The notes under the pieces: generated by a model
The model's input: the letters and a program-made list of their open reading frames with translations, nothing else
Database searches by the model: none
Told to the model about the DNA's origin: nothing
In this document: in pieces, positions 7,070 through 15,878 of the stretch
Numbering within the stretch: the first letter of the stretch is position 1
How the letters are laid out: every line of letters starts with the position of its first letter
NCBI GenBank assembly: GCA_022775045.1
Contig: JALFLB010000057.1
Coordinates: 1 to 64,000, forward strand
From: Agathobacter sp.
GTDB lineage: Bacteria; Bacillota; Clostridia; Lachnospirales; Lachnospiraceae
Reading direction: 5' to 3'
Length of the DNA: 64,000 bases
Program-made: the position numbers and the translations under genes

Positions 7070-8794
7070 ATGAAATATTCAAAAAGATATATCGCTTTTA
7101 CTGTGATGCTGGCGTTGATTTTTCTCCTGAAATTTCAGATTTTTGGTGTTGAAAAGTCTGAAGTTGGACAATTCCGTGGCAGTAATTTGGATCAGGATGT
7201 GTGGAATCCGATCGTGGCGAAGGATGTAAATGGAAAACCAATCAATGTGGTAATTGATAATCAGGAATATACAAGTAAAAAGACAGATTTCTATATGGAT
7301 CATGATCGCAATATTATGGTACCGGTTTCGATGCTTAGAGAAGCACTTAACTGCAGCGCGTTTATATACAACGGGAAGGAACTTTTGGTGGAAAAGCACA
7401 GTGCATCTGTGTCCATGAAGCTCGACGAAAAAACGGCATTATGTAATGGTGAGGAAGTTGAGATTTCTTCACCTCTTACAAAAAAAGGAAATGATTTATA
7501 TGTTAGTCTGAATGATTTGTCGAAGCTGCTCGGGTATCATTACAGTTTTGATATAGCAAATAATACGGTTACAGCTTCTGATGCGGATACAACCGCTTTG
7601 GTTCCAACGCGTTATGATATGCGCGAAAAGCAGCGGGTGTCCCAGATTTATAATCAGGGAACATATGGAACGTGTTGGGCTTTTGCTGCCACAAGCGCCC
7701 TCGAATCATCTCTTCGGCCGGAGGAGGAGCATTTGTTCTCTGTGGATCATATGAGTATGAGTAATTCCTTTTATGCCAATCAGAATGATGGTGGAGAGTA
7801 TACGATGGGAATGGCTTATCTTGCGGCATGGCAGGGACCGGTCAACGAGTCGGATGATCCGTATGGTGATGGTGTAACGGATGATTCTCTGAAAGCGGTC
7901 AAACATGTTCAGGAGATGCAGATTATTGATGGTAAGGATTATGAGGGAATTAAGGAAGCGGTTTTCAAGTATGGAGGTGTGCAATCGTCACTCTACAGTA
8001 CGATAAGGAGTTCGCAGGGAAGTTCTGTTTATTTTAATCAGGAAACGGCGGCATACTGTTATATTGGTACGGAAAAACCAAACCATGATATTGTGATTAT
8101 TGGATGGGACGACAATTACCCAAGATCAAATTTCAATGTACCACTTGAAGGGGATGGCGCATTTATTTGTCAGAACAGCTGGGGAGAAGATTTTGGTGAA
8201 GATGGCATTTTCTATGTCTCTTACTATGATACAAACATTGGAACTCATAATGTGGTCTATACCCGTGTGGAGGATACGGACAACTACGACCATATTTATC
8301 AGAGTGATCTCTGCGGCTGGGTAGGTAAGATGGGATACGAGAATGAGCAGATTTATGGCGCAAATGTGTTTGAAGCGAAGGGAGAAGAGGAGGTTGCAGC
8401 GGCATCCTTTTACGCGACTGGTGCAAATACGGAGTATGTGGTTTATATTGTTAGAAATTTTCAAAATGAAAAATCTTTTGATGATCGGGAAAAAGTCGCG
8501 GAGGGTGTTTTGAAAAAGCCTGGGTATTATACAGTGGATTTTGACACACCAGTTGAACTGAATCAGGGGGAGCGATATGCGGTACTGGTATATATTCGCA
8601 CGCCGGGAGCAAAGCACCCGATGGCAGTTGAGTATGATTCAGGTGAAAAAATTATGCAGAATGTGGATTTGAATGATGGAGAAGGATATATCAGTCTGAA
8701 TGGAAAGAAGTTTACGAATGTGAAGGAAAAAAAGGATTGTAATCTTTGTATTAAAGCATTTACGAGGGATAAAGGATGGACGAAAGAGTATTAA
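7070..8794 (+). CDS. Secreted C1-family cysteine peptidase with copper-amine-oxidase-like N-domain
   Basis: 574 residues. Residues about 8-24 form a signal peptide or anchor. Residues about 55-170 resemble the copper amine oxidase N-terminal-like repeat common in secreted clostridial proteins. A papain-like domain follows, with Cys202 in GTYGTCWAFA, His339 in NHDIVIIGW and Asn369 in QNSWGEDFG. About 165 C-terminal residues resemble the lectin-like module seen after such peptidases. All catalytic residues are present. The amidase gene overlaps the end of this gene by 19 bases, so both are probably made together and act on the cell surface. Confidence 0.88.
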   Translation: MKYSKRYIAFTVMLALIFLLKFQIFGVEKSEVGQFRGSNLDQDVWNPIVAKDVNGKPINVVIDNQEYTSKKTDFYMDHDRNIMVPVSMLREALNCSAFIYNGKELLVEKHSASVSMKLDEKTALCNGEEVEISSPLTKKGNDLYVSLNDLSKLLGYHYSFDIANNTVTASDADTTALVPTRYDMREKQRVSQIYNQGTYGTCWAFAATSALESSLRPEEEHLFSVDHMSMSNSFYANQNDGGEYTMGMAYLAAWQGPVNESDDPYGDGVTDDSLKAVKHVQEMQIIDGKDYEGIKEAVFKYGGVQSSLYSTIRSSQGSSVYFNQETAAYCYIGTEKPNHDIVIIGWDDNYPRSNFNVPLEGDGAFICQNSWGEDFGEDGIFYVSYYDTNIGTHNVVYTRVEDTDNYDHIYQSDLCGWVGKMGYENEQIYGANVFEAKGEEEVAAASFYATGANTEYVVYIVRNFQNEKSFDDREKVAEGVLKKPGYYTVDFDTPVELNQGERYAVLVYIRTPGAKHPMAVEYDSGEKIMQNVDLNDGEGYISLNGKKFTNVKEKKDCNLCIKAFTRDKGWTKEY

Positions 8795-9828
8795 AATGGA
8801 TTACGGTCCTGACAGGATTCTTGTCTGCAGTGGTATGTGCAAGTCTGTATTTTTTTCCGGATATTCACGAGCGCGAAGTGCTTGCAGCGGAACAGCTGAA
8901 AGAAATCGGGGATGGGAATCTGATTACGACATCTGCCAATCCGGCTGAGGTTGTGGAGGATGTGGAGGATCTGGAGGCACAGCTTAAAATTGCGTTGCCG
9001 AAGGATTTGAGTGAGGATGACCTTAAAATCGAGAATGATTATATTACGCAAACGGTATATATTCATTTTGCGGGTGGGGTGGATGACTATTTTGATGAGT
9101 ATGCCATTAAGGGCAGCAGTGATCATATCGCATCGCTTTCGTACTATAAGGATGGCGGGGATGGTGTGATTGCGCTTGCCCTTGACCGGGTATATGAACT
9201 GGAACAAAAATATGAGGCAGGAAGTTTATATTTGAATTTTATCAATCCTCATGATATGTACGATAAAGTAATCGTGGTGGATGCCGGACACGGAAGCCGT
9301 GCACCTGGAGCTGTCAAGTTAGGAGTGGCGGAAAAGGATATTGATCTTGCAATTCTGTTGGAATTGAGGAAAATGCTGGAGGATTGTCCGGAAAATATCA
9401 GGGTTTATTATACTCGTACTTCAGATACAAATCCGACATTTGATCAGCGTGTACAGCTTGCAAATAAATCGGATGCGGATCTTTTTATCAGCATTCATAA
9501 TAATTCTGATGCAACTGGAAATTTTACACGTACAAGCGGAACACAGGTAATGTACAGTGAATCAGATAAGACAGAGCTGTCAAGCAAAAAGTTTGCACAG
9601 ATTTGTCTGGACAATGTTGTAGATAGCCTTGGCAGCCGCGACAGAGGTCTGCTCAAAGGGGATAGTATTTATATTATCCGTACAAGCGAGGTGCCGGTTG
9701 CTCTGGTTGAGGTTGGATTCATGACTAATTATGATGAACTGGAAAAATTGAGGGATACAAAGTATCAGCAAAAAGCAGCAAAAGGTATATATAATGCAAT
9801 TATGGAAGCTTTTCAGGAGGGATATTAA
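8776..9828 (+). CDS. N-acetylmuramoyl-L-alanine amidase (Amidase_3)
   Basis: 350 residues with an N-terminal membrane segment (about 8-27), a beta-rich AMIN-like stretch (about 90-165) and a zinc amidase domain starting at VIVVDAGHG. The four zinc/catalytic residues are visible: His in DAGHG (about 172), Glu in AEKDI, His in SIHNN and Glu in VEVGF. It would cleave the amide bond between muramic acid and L-Ala of peptidoglycan outside the membrane. It overlaps the peptidase gene and is 3 bases ahead of rdgB. Confidence 0.92.
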   Translation: MDERVLKWITVLTGFLSAVVCASLYFFPDIHEREVLAAEQLKEIGDGNLITTSANPAEVVEDVEDLEAQLKIALPKDLSEDDLKIENDYITQTVYIHFAGGVDDYFDEYAIKGSSDHIASLSYYKDGGDGVIALALDRVYELEQKYEAGSLYLNFINPHDMYDKVIVVDAGHGSRAPGAVKLGVAEKDIDLAILLELRKMLEDCPENIRVYYTRTSDTNPTFDQRVQLANKSDADLFISIHNNSDATGNFTRTSGTQVMYSESDKTELSSKKFAQICLDNVVDSLGSRDRGLLKGDSIYIIRTSEVPVALVEVGFMTNYDELEKLRDTKYQQKAAKGIYNAIMEAFQEGY

Positions 9829-9831
9829 GAG

Positions 9832-10425
9832 ATGAAAACAATTATTTTTGCAACGGGAAATCAGGATAAGATGAGGGAAATCCGTGAGATTATGGCGGAC
9901 TGTGAGGTGGAGATTATTTCCATGAAGGAAGCTGGAATCAAAATTGATATTGTTGAAGATGGTGCAACCTTTGAAGAGAACTCTCTGATTAAGGCACGTG
10001 CAGTTGCTGGCTGTGCAGATGCCATTGTGCTGGCAGATGACTCAGGTTTGGAAATTGATTATCTGAATAAAGAGCCGGGGGTTTATTCTGCGCGTTACAT
10101 GGGAGAGGATACTTCCTATTCAATTAAAAACCGTAACCTCATTGATCGGTTAGAGGGAGTGCCGAAGGAGAAACGTACGGCACGCTTTGTCTGTGCGATT
10201 GCCGCGGTATTGCCGGATGGACAGGAACTTGTCACCAGACAGACGATGGAAGGTTATATTGGCTGGAAACCGGAAGGGGAGAATGGATTCGGGTATGATC
10301 CGATTTTTTATCTTGATGAATTTGGCTGTTCTTCAGCAACTCTTACAAGTGAACAGAAGAATGCAATCAGCCATCGGGGAAAGGCTCTTAGGGCTATGAA
10401 GGAAATGTTGAAAAAGTATTTATAA
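9832..10425 (+). CDS. rdgB: XTP/dITP diphosphatase (non-canonical purine NTP pyrophosphatase)
   Basis: 197 residues, normal for the HAM1/RdgB family. It opens with the TGNQDKMREI nucleotide-binding motif and has ADDSGLEIDYLNKEPGVYSARY and the GFGYDPIF motif. It removes dITP and XTP from the nucleotide pool, avoiding purine deamination damage in DNA. Start ATG follows the amidase stop closely with AGGAGGGATATT upstream. Confidence 0.95.
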   Translation: MKTIIFATGNQDKMREIREIMADCEVEIISMKEAGIKIDIVEDGATFEENSLIKARAVAGCADAIVLADDSGLEIDYLNKEPGVYSARYMGEDTSYSIKNRNLIDRLEGVPKEKRTARFVCAIAAVLPDGQELVTRQTMEGYIGWKPEGENGFGYDPIFYLDEFGCSSATLTSEQKNAISHRGKALRAMKEMLKKYL

Positions 10426-10441
10426 AAATTTCAAAAAACTG

Positions 10442-10470
10442 TTGACATTGTGAATAGGCTGTAATATAAT
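10442..10470 (+). promoter_or_regulatory. Promoter of second tRNA array
   Basis: Consensus TTGACA (10442-10447), 17-base spacer and TATAAT (10465-10470), 42 bases ahead of tRNA-Pro. Confidence 0.85.
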
Positions 10471-10511
10471 ACTACTTGCGTCACGGGTGACGACATCAAT
10501 TGAATAGCCTT

Positions 10512-10586
10512 CGGGGTGTGGCTCAGCTTGGCTAGAGCGCCTGGTTTGGGACCAGGAGGTCGCAGGTTCGAATCCTGTCACCCCGA
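10512..10586 (+). tRNA. tRNA-Pro (TGG)
   Basis: Acceptor CGGGGTG/CACCCCG, anticodon TGG in TTTGGGA, discriminator A. Confidence 0.95.
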
Positions 10587-10592
10587 CTTTGC

Positions 10593-10663
10593 GCGGGTGT
10601 AGTTCAATGGTAGAACACCAGCCTTCCAAGCTGGATACGTGGGTTCGATTCCCATCACCCGCT
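10593..10663 (+). tRNA. tRNA-Gly (TCC)
   Basis: Acceptor GCGGGTG/CACCCGC, anticodon TCC in CTTCCAA, discriminator T as usual for Gly. Confidence 0.95.
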
Positions 10664-10688
10664 TTGATATTGCGTTAAGCAGTATTGT

Positions 10689-10762
<74 letters not shown>

Positions 10763-10832
10763 TTTCTTCCGACTGGAAGGCGCAAAGTGTTTTCACAGGT
10801 GATTCGTAAGAGAGATGAAGCACATGGATTAT

Positions 10833-10907
10833 GGTGGGTATAGCGCAGTTGGTTAGCGCGCCAGATTGTGGCTCTGGAGGCCCAGGGTTCGAATCCCTGT
10901 ATCCACC
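10833..10907 (+). tRNA. tRNA-His (GTG)
   Basis: Anticodon GTG in TTGTGGC. The extra 5' G (10833) can pair with the C discriminator at 10907, the hallmark of tRNA-His. Confidence 0.95.
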
Positions 10908-10927
10908 CTGTTGCGGTAGCAACTTAA

Positions 10928-10999
10928 TGGGCTATCGCCAAGCGGTAAGGCACAGGATTTTGATTCCTGCATTCGTTGGTTCGAATCCAACTAGCCCAG
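10928..10999 (+). tRNA. tRNA-Gln (TTG)
   Basis: Acceptor TGGGCTA/TAGCCCA, anticodon TTG in TTTTGAT, discriminator G. Confidence 0.95.
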
Positions 11000-11004
11000 T
11001 GTTT

Positions 11005-11112
11005 TATCATAAGGAGGGCCCCACGAAGTGGGAGGATGCCTTATGATATACCCAAGGAGGTCTCATGTATGGAGGATGCCTTATAGCTTACCAGACTGGG
11101 AGAATTTCCTGA
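11005..11112 (+). repeat. Structured element with duplicated 14-mer inside tRNA array
   Basis: A perfect 10-bp stem TATCATAAGG (11005-11014)/CCTTATGATA (11039-11048) encloses a CCCAC-GAA-GTGGG hairpin. The 14-mer GGAGGATGCCTTAT occurs at 11031-11044 and again at 11071-11084, 40 bases apart, so the left arm ATAAGG could pair with either copy. AAGGAGG at 11054-11060 precedes a 15-codon frame at 11065-11112 (starting MYGGCLIAYQ). Function unknown; tRNA spacer processing, a small leader or chance are all open. Confidence 0.4.
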
Positions 11113-11132
11113 ATGGGAAACTAAATAAATAT

Positions 11133-11205
11133 GGGATACTAGCTCAGTTGGTAGAGCACTTGACTTTTAATCAAGTTGTCGGGGGTTCGAATCCCCCGTG
11201 TCTCA
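11133..11205 (+). tRNA. tRNA-Lys (TTT)
   Basis: Acceptor GGGATAC/GTGTCTC, anticodon TTT in CTTTTAA. Last tRNA of the second array. Confidence 0.95.
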
Positions 11206-11220
11206 TTTCTTTAATTAATG

Positions 11221-11254
11221 CGAACACTGATTTTATTGGTGTTCGTGTTTTTTT
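11221..11254 (+). terminator. Terminator of second tRNA array
   Basis: Stem CGAACAC (11221-11227)/GTGTTCG (11239-11245) followed by TGTTTTTTT. Confidence 0.85.
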
Positions 11255-11332
11255 GCCTGAGGATGACTTGAGAAGGTGAATAAATAAGACAGAATCATTG
11301 ATATGAACCGAACATGAGGAAAGGAAGCTTTG

Positions 11333-11368
11333 AAAAAGCCGCATAGCAGTGTGCTATGCGGCTTTTTT
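11333..11368. terminator. Terminator of the minus-strand MATE gene
   Basis: Perfect stem through GCATAGCA/TGCTATGC (11341-11348/11352-11359), flanked by A-run and T-run on either side, so it can act in both directions. It overlaps the MATE stop codon. Confidence 0.85.
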
Positions 11369-12707
11369 AAGCGGAGATATGGTGTATTGCCTGTCGTTTC
11401 CAAACAAGGTATGTAAGAAGCAGAAGAAGACCTGTGGTAAGCCATGCGGTAGGATCGCCCAGACAGACACCCAGATAGCCAAGAGGCTTGGTTGCGAATA
11501 AGATAACCAGGTAACGGCTGACAAGCTCCACGATTCCACTGATCATTGGGACAATACCGCGACCGAGCCCCTGAAGTCCGTTGCGGTATATAAAGATCCA
11601 GGCGAGCGGAAGCATGAATGCGCTTGCAGCATATAGGTATTGCATCGCGTAGCCAATAGTTTCCGCAGAAGGCTTGCTGATAAACCAGCAAATCATATAA
11701 GGACCCGTCAGACAACAAATTGCTGCAGCTAGTCCTGCTGCTGCAAAGCAAAGGAAAAAGGCATTCTTCATGCCGCGGAAGATCCGGTCGTATTTGGCGG
11801 CCCCCAGATTCTGACCACAGTAGGTTGCCATTGCTGTGCCGAGGGTAGGCATAGTCTGTGTTGCAATGTTACTAACCTTGGAAGCTGCGGTATATGCCGC
11901 TACAACACTGGAACCAAAGACGTTGACGGCACTTTGAATAACCATTGTTCCAATCGCGGTGATGGAATAGTTGAGTGCCATCGGAATGCCAATAGAAAGC
12001 AATCGCCTGACAGAAGCGGCATCCCAGTAATAGTCTGCCCGTTTTATACGCAAAATATCATGTTTTTGAAACATAACAACAAAACAGAGAAGGGCGGAAA
12101 CCCCTTGTGCGATAACTGTGGCATATGCGGCTCCGGCAGTACCGAGTTTGACCACAACAATCAGGAAAATATCCAGTGCAATATTAAGTCCGCTCGAAAG
12201 AATCAGAAAATAGAGCGGTGTACGGCTGTCTCCGATTCCGCGAAGAATTCCGGATGCAACATTATAGGCCATTGTGCAAAAAATACCGGCAAAAATGATT
12301 CGAATGTAGCTGTCTGAAAGAACAAGAATATTCTCCGGGGTATTGAGCCAGAGAAGAAGCTTGCGTGAGGCGGCAACTGTGGGGATAGTCAGGATGATGG
12401 AAACCAGAAGCGTCAGAACCAGGGAAAGCGCGACATAATGACGCAAAAGTTTCATGTCTTTGGCGCCGAACGCATGGGAGACCATTACACCGAAACCCTG
12501 AGCAATTCCATTGGCGAAGCCGAGTACGAGAAACATCAGACAGCCGGTGGAACCAACAGCAGCCAGGGCATCTTCTCCAAGATATTGTCCTACGATGACG
12601 GTGTCCACCATGTTGTAAAATTGCTGAAAGATATTTCCAAGCAGAACAGGAAGAGAAAAAAGCAAAATGATTTTCAATGGATTACCCATAGTCATATCTT
12701 TGCTCAT
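11367..12707 (-). CDS. MATE-family efflux transporter
   Basis: About 446 residues with twelve hydrophobic segments. The N-terminus MSKDMTMGNPLKIILLFSLP followed by QFYNMVDTVIVGQYLG is characteristic of DinF/NorM-related MATE exporters, which swap Na+ or H+ for organic cations or drugs. The start at 12707 is chosen because AAAAGGAG lies just upstream; a longer frame to 12761 has no such site. The gene lies behind tRNA-Leu on the same strand and could be read from that tRNA promoter. Confidence 0.92.
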   Translation of the reverse strand: MSKDMTMGNPLKIILLFSLPVLLGNIFQQFYNMVDTVIVGQYLGEDALAAVGSTGCLMFLVLGFANGIAQGFGVMVSHAFGAKDMKLLRHYVALSLVLTLLVSIILTIPTVAASRKLLLWLNTPENILVLSDSYIRIIFAGIFCTMAYNVASGILRGIGDSRTPLYFLILSSGLNIALDIFLIVVVKLGTAGAAYATVIAQGVSALLCFVVMFQKHDILRIKRADYYWDAASVRRLLSIGIPMALNYSITAIGTMVIQSAVNVFGSSVVAAYTAASKVSNIATQTMPTLGTAMATYCGQNLGAAKYDRIFRGMKNAFFLCFAAAGLAAAICCLTGPYMICWFISKPSAETIGYAMQYLYAASAFMLPLAWIFIYRNGLQGLGRGIVPMISGIVELVSRYLVILFATKPLGYLGVCLGDPTAWLTTGLLLLLTYLVWKRQAIHHISA

Positions 12708-12778
12708 GATGAAAACTCCTTTTCTTTTTGTTATTTTTTTGCGAAAGAAAGAGACTAACATGAAAGCTAGTCTCTTAC

Positions 12779-12859
12779 TGCGGGCAACAGGACTTGAACC
12801 TGCACGTCATGGACACTAGAACCTAAATCTAGCGCGTCTGCCAATTCCGCCATGCCCGC
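12779..12859 (-). tRNA. tRNA-Leu (TAG)
   Basis: Minus strand, 81 bases, acceptor GCGGGCA/TGCCCGC on the plus-strand ends, anticodon TAG in TTTAGGT and a long variable arm. Confidence 0.95.
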
Positions 12860-12889
12860 GTATGTGATTTAATTGAAAGGTACTTTTTT

Positions 12890-12918
12890 ACTATAACGAC
12901 TCATTCTTAAGATGTCAA
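12890..12918 (-). promoter_or_regulatory. Promoter of minus-strand tRNA-Leu
   Basis: Read on the minus strand: TTGACA (12918-12913), 17-base spacer, TATAGT (12895-12890), placing the start just before tRNA-Leu. Confidence 0.8.
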
Positions 12919-12938
12919 CAAGTTTTTTTAGAAAATGC

Positions 12939-12967
12939 TTGACGAATGAAAAAAAATAATGTAACAT
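12939..12967 (+). promoter_or_regulatory. Promoter of tRNA-Ile
   Basis: TTGACG (12939-12944), 17-base spacer, TAACAT (12962-12967), 22 bases before tRNA-Ile. It is divergent from the tRNA-Leu promoter. Confidence 0.65.
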
Positions 12968-12989
12968 ACAAAAAGTGTTAGATACATAA

Positions 12990-13063
<74 letters not shown>

Positions 13064-13071
13064 TGATTTAC

Positions 13072-13098
13072 CGCCGTACAAAATGTACGGCGTTTTTT
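13072..13098. terminator. Bidirectional terminator
   Basis: 9-bp perfect stem CGCCGTACA/TGTACGGCG (13072-13080/13084-13092) plus T6, between tRNA-Ile and the convergent gene at 13097-13393. Confidence 0.85.
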
Positions 13099-13393
13099 AT
13101 AGCAATATTTTCTTTTCCTGGGACCAGAGTTCAGGGTGATCTTTGTACTGTGTGTTGATCCAGTCCACAATTTCTTTTTTGCCATCATCGGAAAAAGGTG
13201 CAGTCTGATCTATTTTCAAAGCGTCATCTGTTAAGTCAAAAATATAAGGACCAGGCCAGACCCAGGCGTGGAAGATAGCGTCACCCTCTTCCGGTTCTTC
13301 GCGCCGGATTAAAAAACGCATACCATTGATCCATCCGGTATAACTTGTTTTTTTATAGTAATTCAGATTCAATACCTCATCTACTGTCAGCAT
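13097..13393 (-). CDS. Conserved hypothetical protein, 98 residues
   Basis: Soluble protein beginning MLTVDEVLNLNYYKKTSYTG with an aromatic-rich middle (HAWVWPGPYIFD) and an acidic end. I recall related short proteins in other Lachnospiraceae but know no function. The start at 13393 has GGAGG seven bases upstream; an in-frame ATG at 13423 lacks one. It stands alone between two intergenic regions. Confidence 0.7.
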   Translation of the reverse strand: MLTVDEVLNLNYYKKTSYTGWINGMRFLIRREEPEEGDAIFHAWVWPGPYIFDLTDDALKIDQTAPFSDDGKKEIVDWINTQYKDHPELWSQEKKILL

Positions 13394-13471
13394 TTGTTTT
13401 CCTCCGTAAACTTTATGATTCATTTTACCACAGACTTGTATGGATGATAAGTCTGATGTAGAAAATATAAG

Positions 13472-13500
13472 ATGACGAAAATGATTTTTTCGTGTATACT
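13472..13500 (+). promoter_or_regulatory. Possible promoter of sirohaem reductase gene
   Basis: TATACT at 13495-13500 with a weak ATGACG 17 bases upstream (13472-13477). Confidence 0.4.
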
Positions 13501-13549
13501 TTCTTTCTGGATGGAATGAATCCGGGGATGTAATATGAAGGAGGCAGAC

Positions 13550-15091
13550 ATGAGCATTGATTATTTACAGGAATTTCTTCCGGATCTGGAGGAGTTTCGT
13601 GAGAAAACAATGAAATTTCATAATGGGGAGATGACAGTTCCGGAGTATAAAAGTTTTTCCGGCGGCTTTGGCAGTTATGCACAGCGTGGCGGGAAAAAAC
13701 ATATGTTGCGTTTGCGCATGGCGGGGGGAAGGATTACGAAGGAACGTCTGGCATTTATTTGTAGTGCGATTAGAAAGTATGACATTGATATGGTGAAGCT
13801 GACGACATGTCAGTCCGTTCAATTCCACAATCTCGAAGCAGAGGACCTGTGTGTGTTGATTGAGGAGGCATGGAAGGCAGGAATGATTTCCCGCGGCGGT
13901 GGGGGCGATTTTCCGCGTAATGTTATGGCATCAACACTTTCCGGGGTGGAAGAAGGAGAATACTTTGATGTGCAGCCATATGCGCAGGAGATGGGAGAAT
14001 ATCTGATGCAGTTTATCAAAGCGGTAAAATTTCCGCGGAAACTGAAGGTATGTTTTTCCAATTCGCCGAAAAATGATGTACATGCAACATTTCGTGATCT
14101 GGGATTTGTGGCAAATGAAGACCATACCTTTGATGTGTATGCAGCTGGTGGTCTGGGCAATCGCCCTGCACTTGGGGTAAGGGTGGCGGAGCACATTGCA
14201 CCGGAGAAAGTCTGTTATTATGCTAAAGCGATGGTGAATACATTTGTCACATACGGAAATTATGAGAATCGTGGGCGGGCAAGAACGCGTTTTATGCAGG
14301 AAACATTGGGAACGGAAGGGTTTGTTCGTGCATATCGGGAGAAACTGGCGGAAGTCATGGAAAGCGAGAAACTTGATATTTCCGTAGAGGAACATGAGAT
14401 TAAGAAAGCGGCAACAAAAGATTTTCTGAAGCATCCACGTGCAATATCGCAGAAACAGGAGGGACTGTATGCAGTGTTTTATCAGCCGATAGGAGGAATG
14501 ATTGCTCCGAATAAGCTGTTTATGCTTGAAGAGGCAATTCGAGATATGGAGCAGGTGGAAATCCGACTGACGCCGGAGGAAGGAATGTACATCATCAATT
14601 GTAATTCCGCTGAGGCACAGCAGATTCTGGATCTGACGAAGGATGGAGCCAATACTCTGTTTGAGACATCAGTGGCCTGTGTGGGCAATTCCATCTGTCA
14701 GGTTGGTGTAGGAAACTCTCAGGAACTGTTGCGGTTGTGTGTGGATGCTGTAGGAAAAGAAAAGTTTGCGGATGGAATTTTGCCGCAGATTCATATTAGT
14801 GGATGTCCGTCCTCGTGTGCCGCGCATCAGATTGGAACAATTGGTTTTCGGGGCGCAGTAAAGCAGTCACCGGAGGGCCCGAAGCCGGCCTTTGCGATCT
14901 TCATTGACGGATGTGATAAGCAGGGCGGGGAGGTAATTTCCGAGGCAGGTAAAGCAATGGCCGTGGAAGATATTCCGCGATTTCTGGTGGAACTGGGAAA
15001 CATAATTGTAGCGGACCATTCGACGTATACCGTATGGGCGGCAGAGAATCATGCAAGGCTTGAGGAATTGATTGCGAAGTATACAGGGTGA
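13550..15091 (+). CDS. Nitrite/sulfite reductase-family protein (sirohaem, 4Fe-4S)
   Basis: 513 residues. Two ferredoxin-like half domains alternate with two sirohaem-binding domains. The cofactor cysteines are present: ACVGNSIC and, about 40 residues on, GCPSSC. They hold the 4Fe-4S cluster bridged to sirohaem, so the protein should reduce sulfite or nitrite with electrons from ferredoxin. No flavoprotein, CysG or transporter gene is nearby, so substrate is undecided. Start at 13550 is preceded by GAAGGAGG; an ATG 15 bases earlier has none. Confidence 0.88.
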   Translation: MSIDYLQEFLPDLEEFREKTMKFHNGEMTVPEYKSFSGGFGSYAQRGGKKHMLRLRMAGGRITKERLAFICSAIRKYDIDMVKLTTCQSVQFHNLEAEDLCVLIEEAWKAGMISRGGGGDFPRNVMASTLSGVEEGEYFDVQPYAQEMGEYLMQFIKAVKFPRKLKVCFSNSPKNDVHATFRDLGFVANEDHTFDVYAAGGLGNRPALGVRVAEHIAPEKVCYYAKAMVNTFVTYGNYENRGRARTRFMQETLGTEGFVRAYREKLAEVMESEKLDISVEEHEIKKAATKDFLKHPRAISQKQEGLYAVFYQPIGGMIAPNKLFMLEEAIRDMEQVEIRLTPEEGMYIINCNSAEAQQILDLTKDGANTLFETSVACVGNSICQVGVGNSQELLRLCVDAVGKEKFADGILPQIHISGCPSSCAAHQIGTIGFRGAVKQSPEGPKPAFAIFIDGCDKQGGEVISEAGKAMAVEDIPRFLVELGNIIVADHSTYTVWAAENHARLEELIAKYTG

Positions 15092-15849
15092 TGAATATGT
15101 TTGGGAAAAATGATGAACTGGACGGGATAAGGACAGCTTTAGCAGCCATGGAATGCGATATGAGTGCATTCCGCGGCTGGCAGAAGCAGTATGAGAGGGT
15201 AAAGCGTCAATATGCGGTTGTACAGCAACGGTATGAGAGTGCAAGGCAAATCTTGCAGACGGTGGAGAAAGATGTCTTGTGTATGGAAAAAATACTGACG
15301 GAGCAGATGGCGCCGGATAAAAAGGCTTTTGCACAGTTTTTGAGGGAATTAAAACGTCTGCAGAACAGTTTTGACCATGAGTTTTTGATCAGCAGGGAGG
15401 ATCAGGAATTTCACTCTACTTATGATACAATTTTAAAACTGGGTGTAAAAGCACTTGAAACATCGTCTGACCGGATTATTCTGCAGAGTGAGATTGAAAA
15501 TTTGCTTGCATTGCTGAGAGAAAATCTGGAAAAAGAGCCGCCTAATATGGCAGAACTCAGTTTTTTTTATCTGAACCGGACAGATCAGGAGCTTTCCGAA
15601 CTGCCGCCGGCGGATCGATTGAAAAAGATTTCTGAAGTGTATGCAGAAGAATTTTTTGAGCCGGTGGTACATATGGTTGAGAACGCTATTGTTAGGGCGG
15701 ATGAGAGAAGGACTGTTCTTGGGGAGAATGCTGATCGCAAGAGTCAAAAGCTGCTTAATGAAATAGAGGCACTTCCGAAGCAAACAGTGGAAGGAATGAC
15801 TGCGAGGGAGCGGGCTGTGAGATTGCTTTTGGATGTGTTGGAGGTATAA
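15091..15849 (+). CDS. Helical coiled-coil protein of unknown function
   Basis: About 252 residues, highly charged and predicted nearly all helical, with heptad-like stretches at about residues 25-70 and 100-160. No signal peptide, membrane segment or known motif. Its start overlaps the stop codon of the sirohaem reductase (ATG at 15091; ATG at 15097 and GTG at 15088 are alternatives), so the two are translationally coupled. A role as partner or chaperone of the reductase is only a guess. Confidence 0.65.
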   Translation: MNMFGKNDELDGIRTALAAMECDMSAFRGWQKQYERVKRQYAVVQQRYESARQILQTVEKDVLCMEKILTEQMAPDKKAFAQFLRELKRLQNSFDHEFLISREDQEFHSTYDTILKLGVKALETSSDRIILQSEIENLLALLRENLEKEPPNMAELSFFYLNRTDQELSELPPADRLKKISEVYAEEFFEPVVHMVENAIVRADERRTVLGENADRKSQKLLNEIEALPKQTVEGMTARERAVRLLLDVLEV

Positions 15850-15878
15850 AAAATTGTTTCAGGATTGGAGGAGAAGCA

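Noticed and set aside
11934-12758. Plus-strand frames opposite the MATE gene
   Set aside because: Shadow frames without ribosome binding sites or protein-like composition.
13423-13550. Divergent gene pair operator between 13393 and 13550
   Set aside because: No palindrome or repeated half site is convincing.
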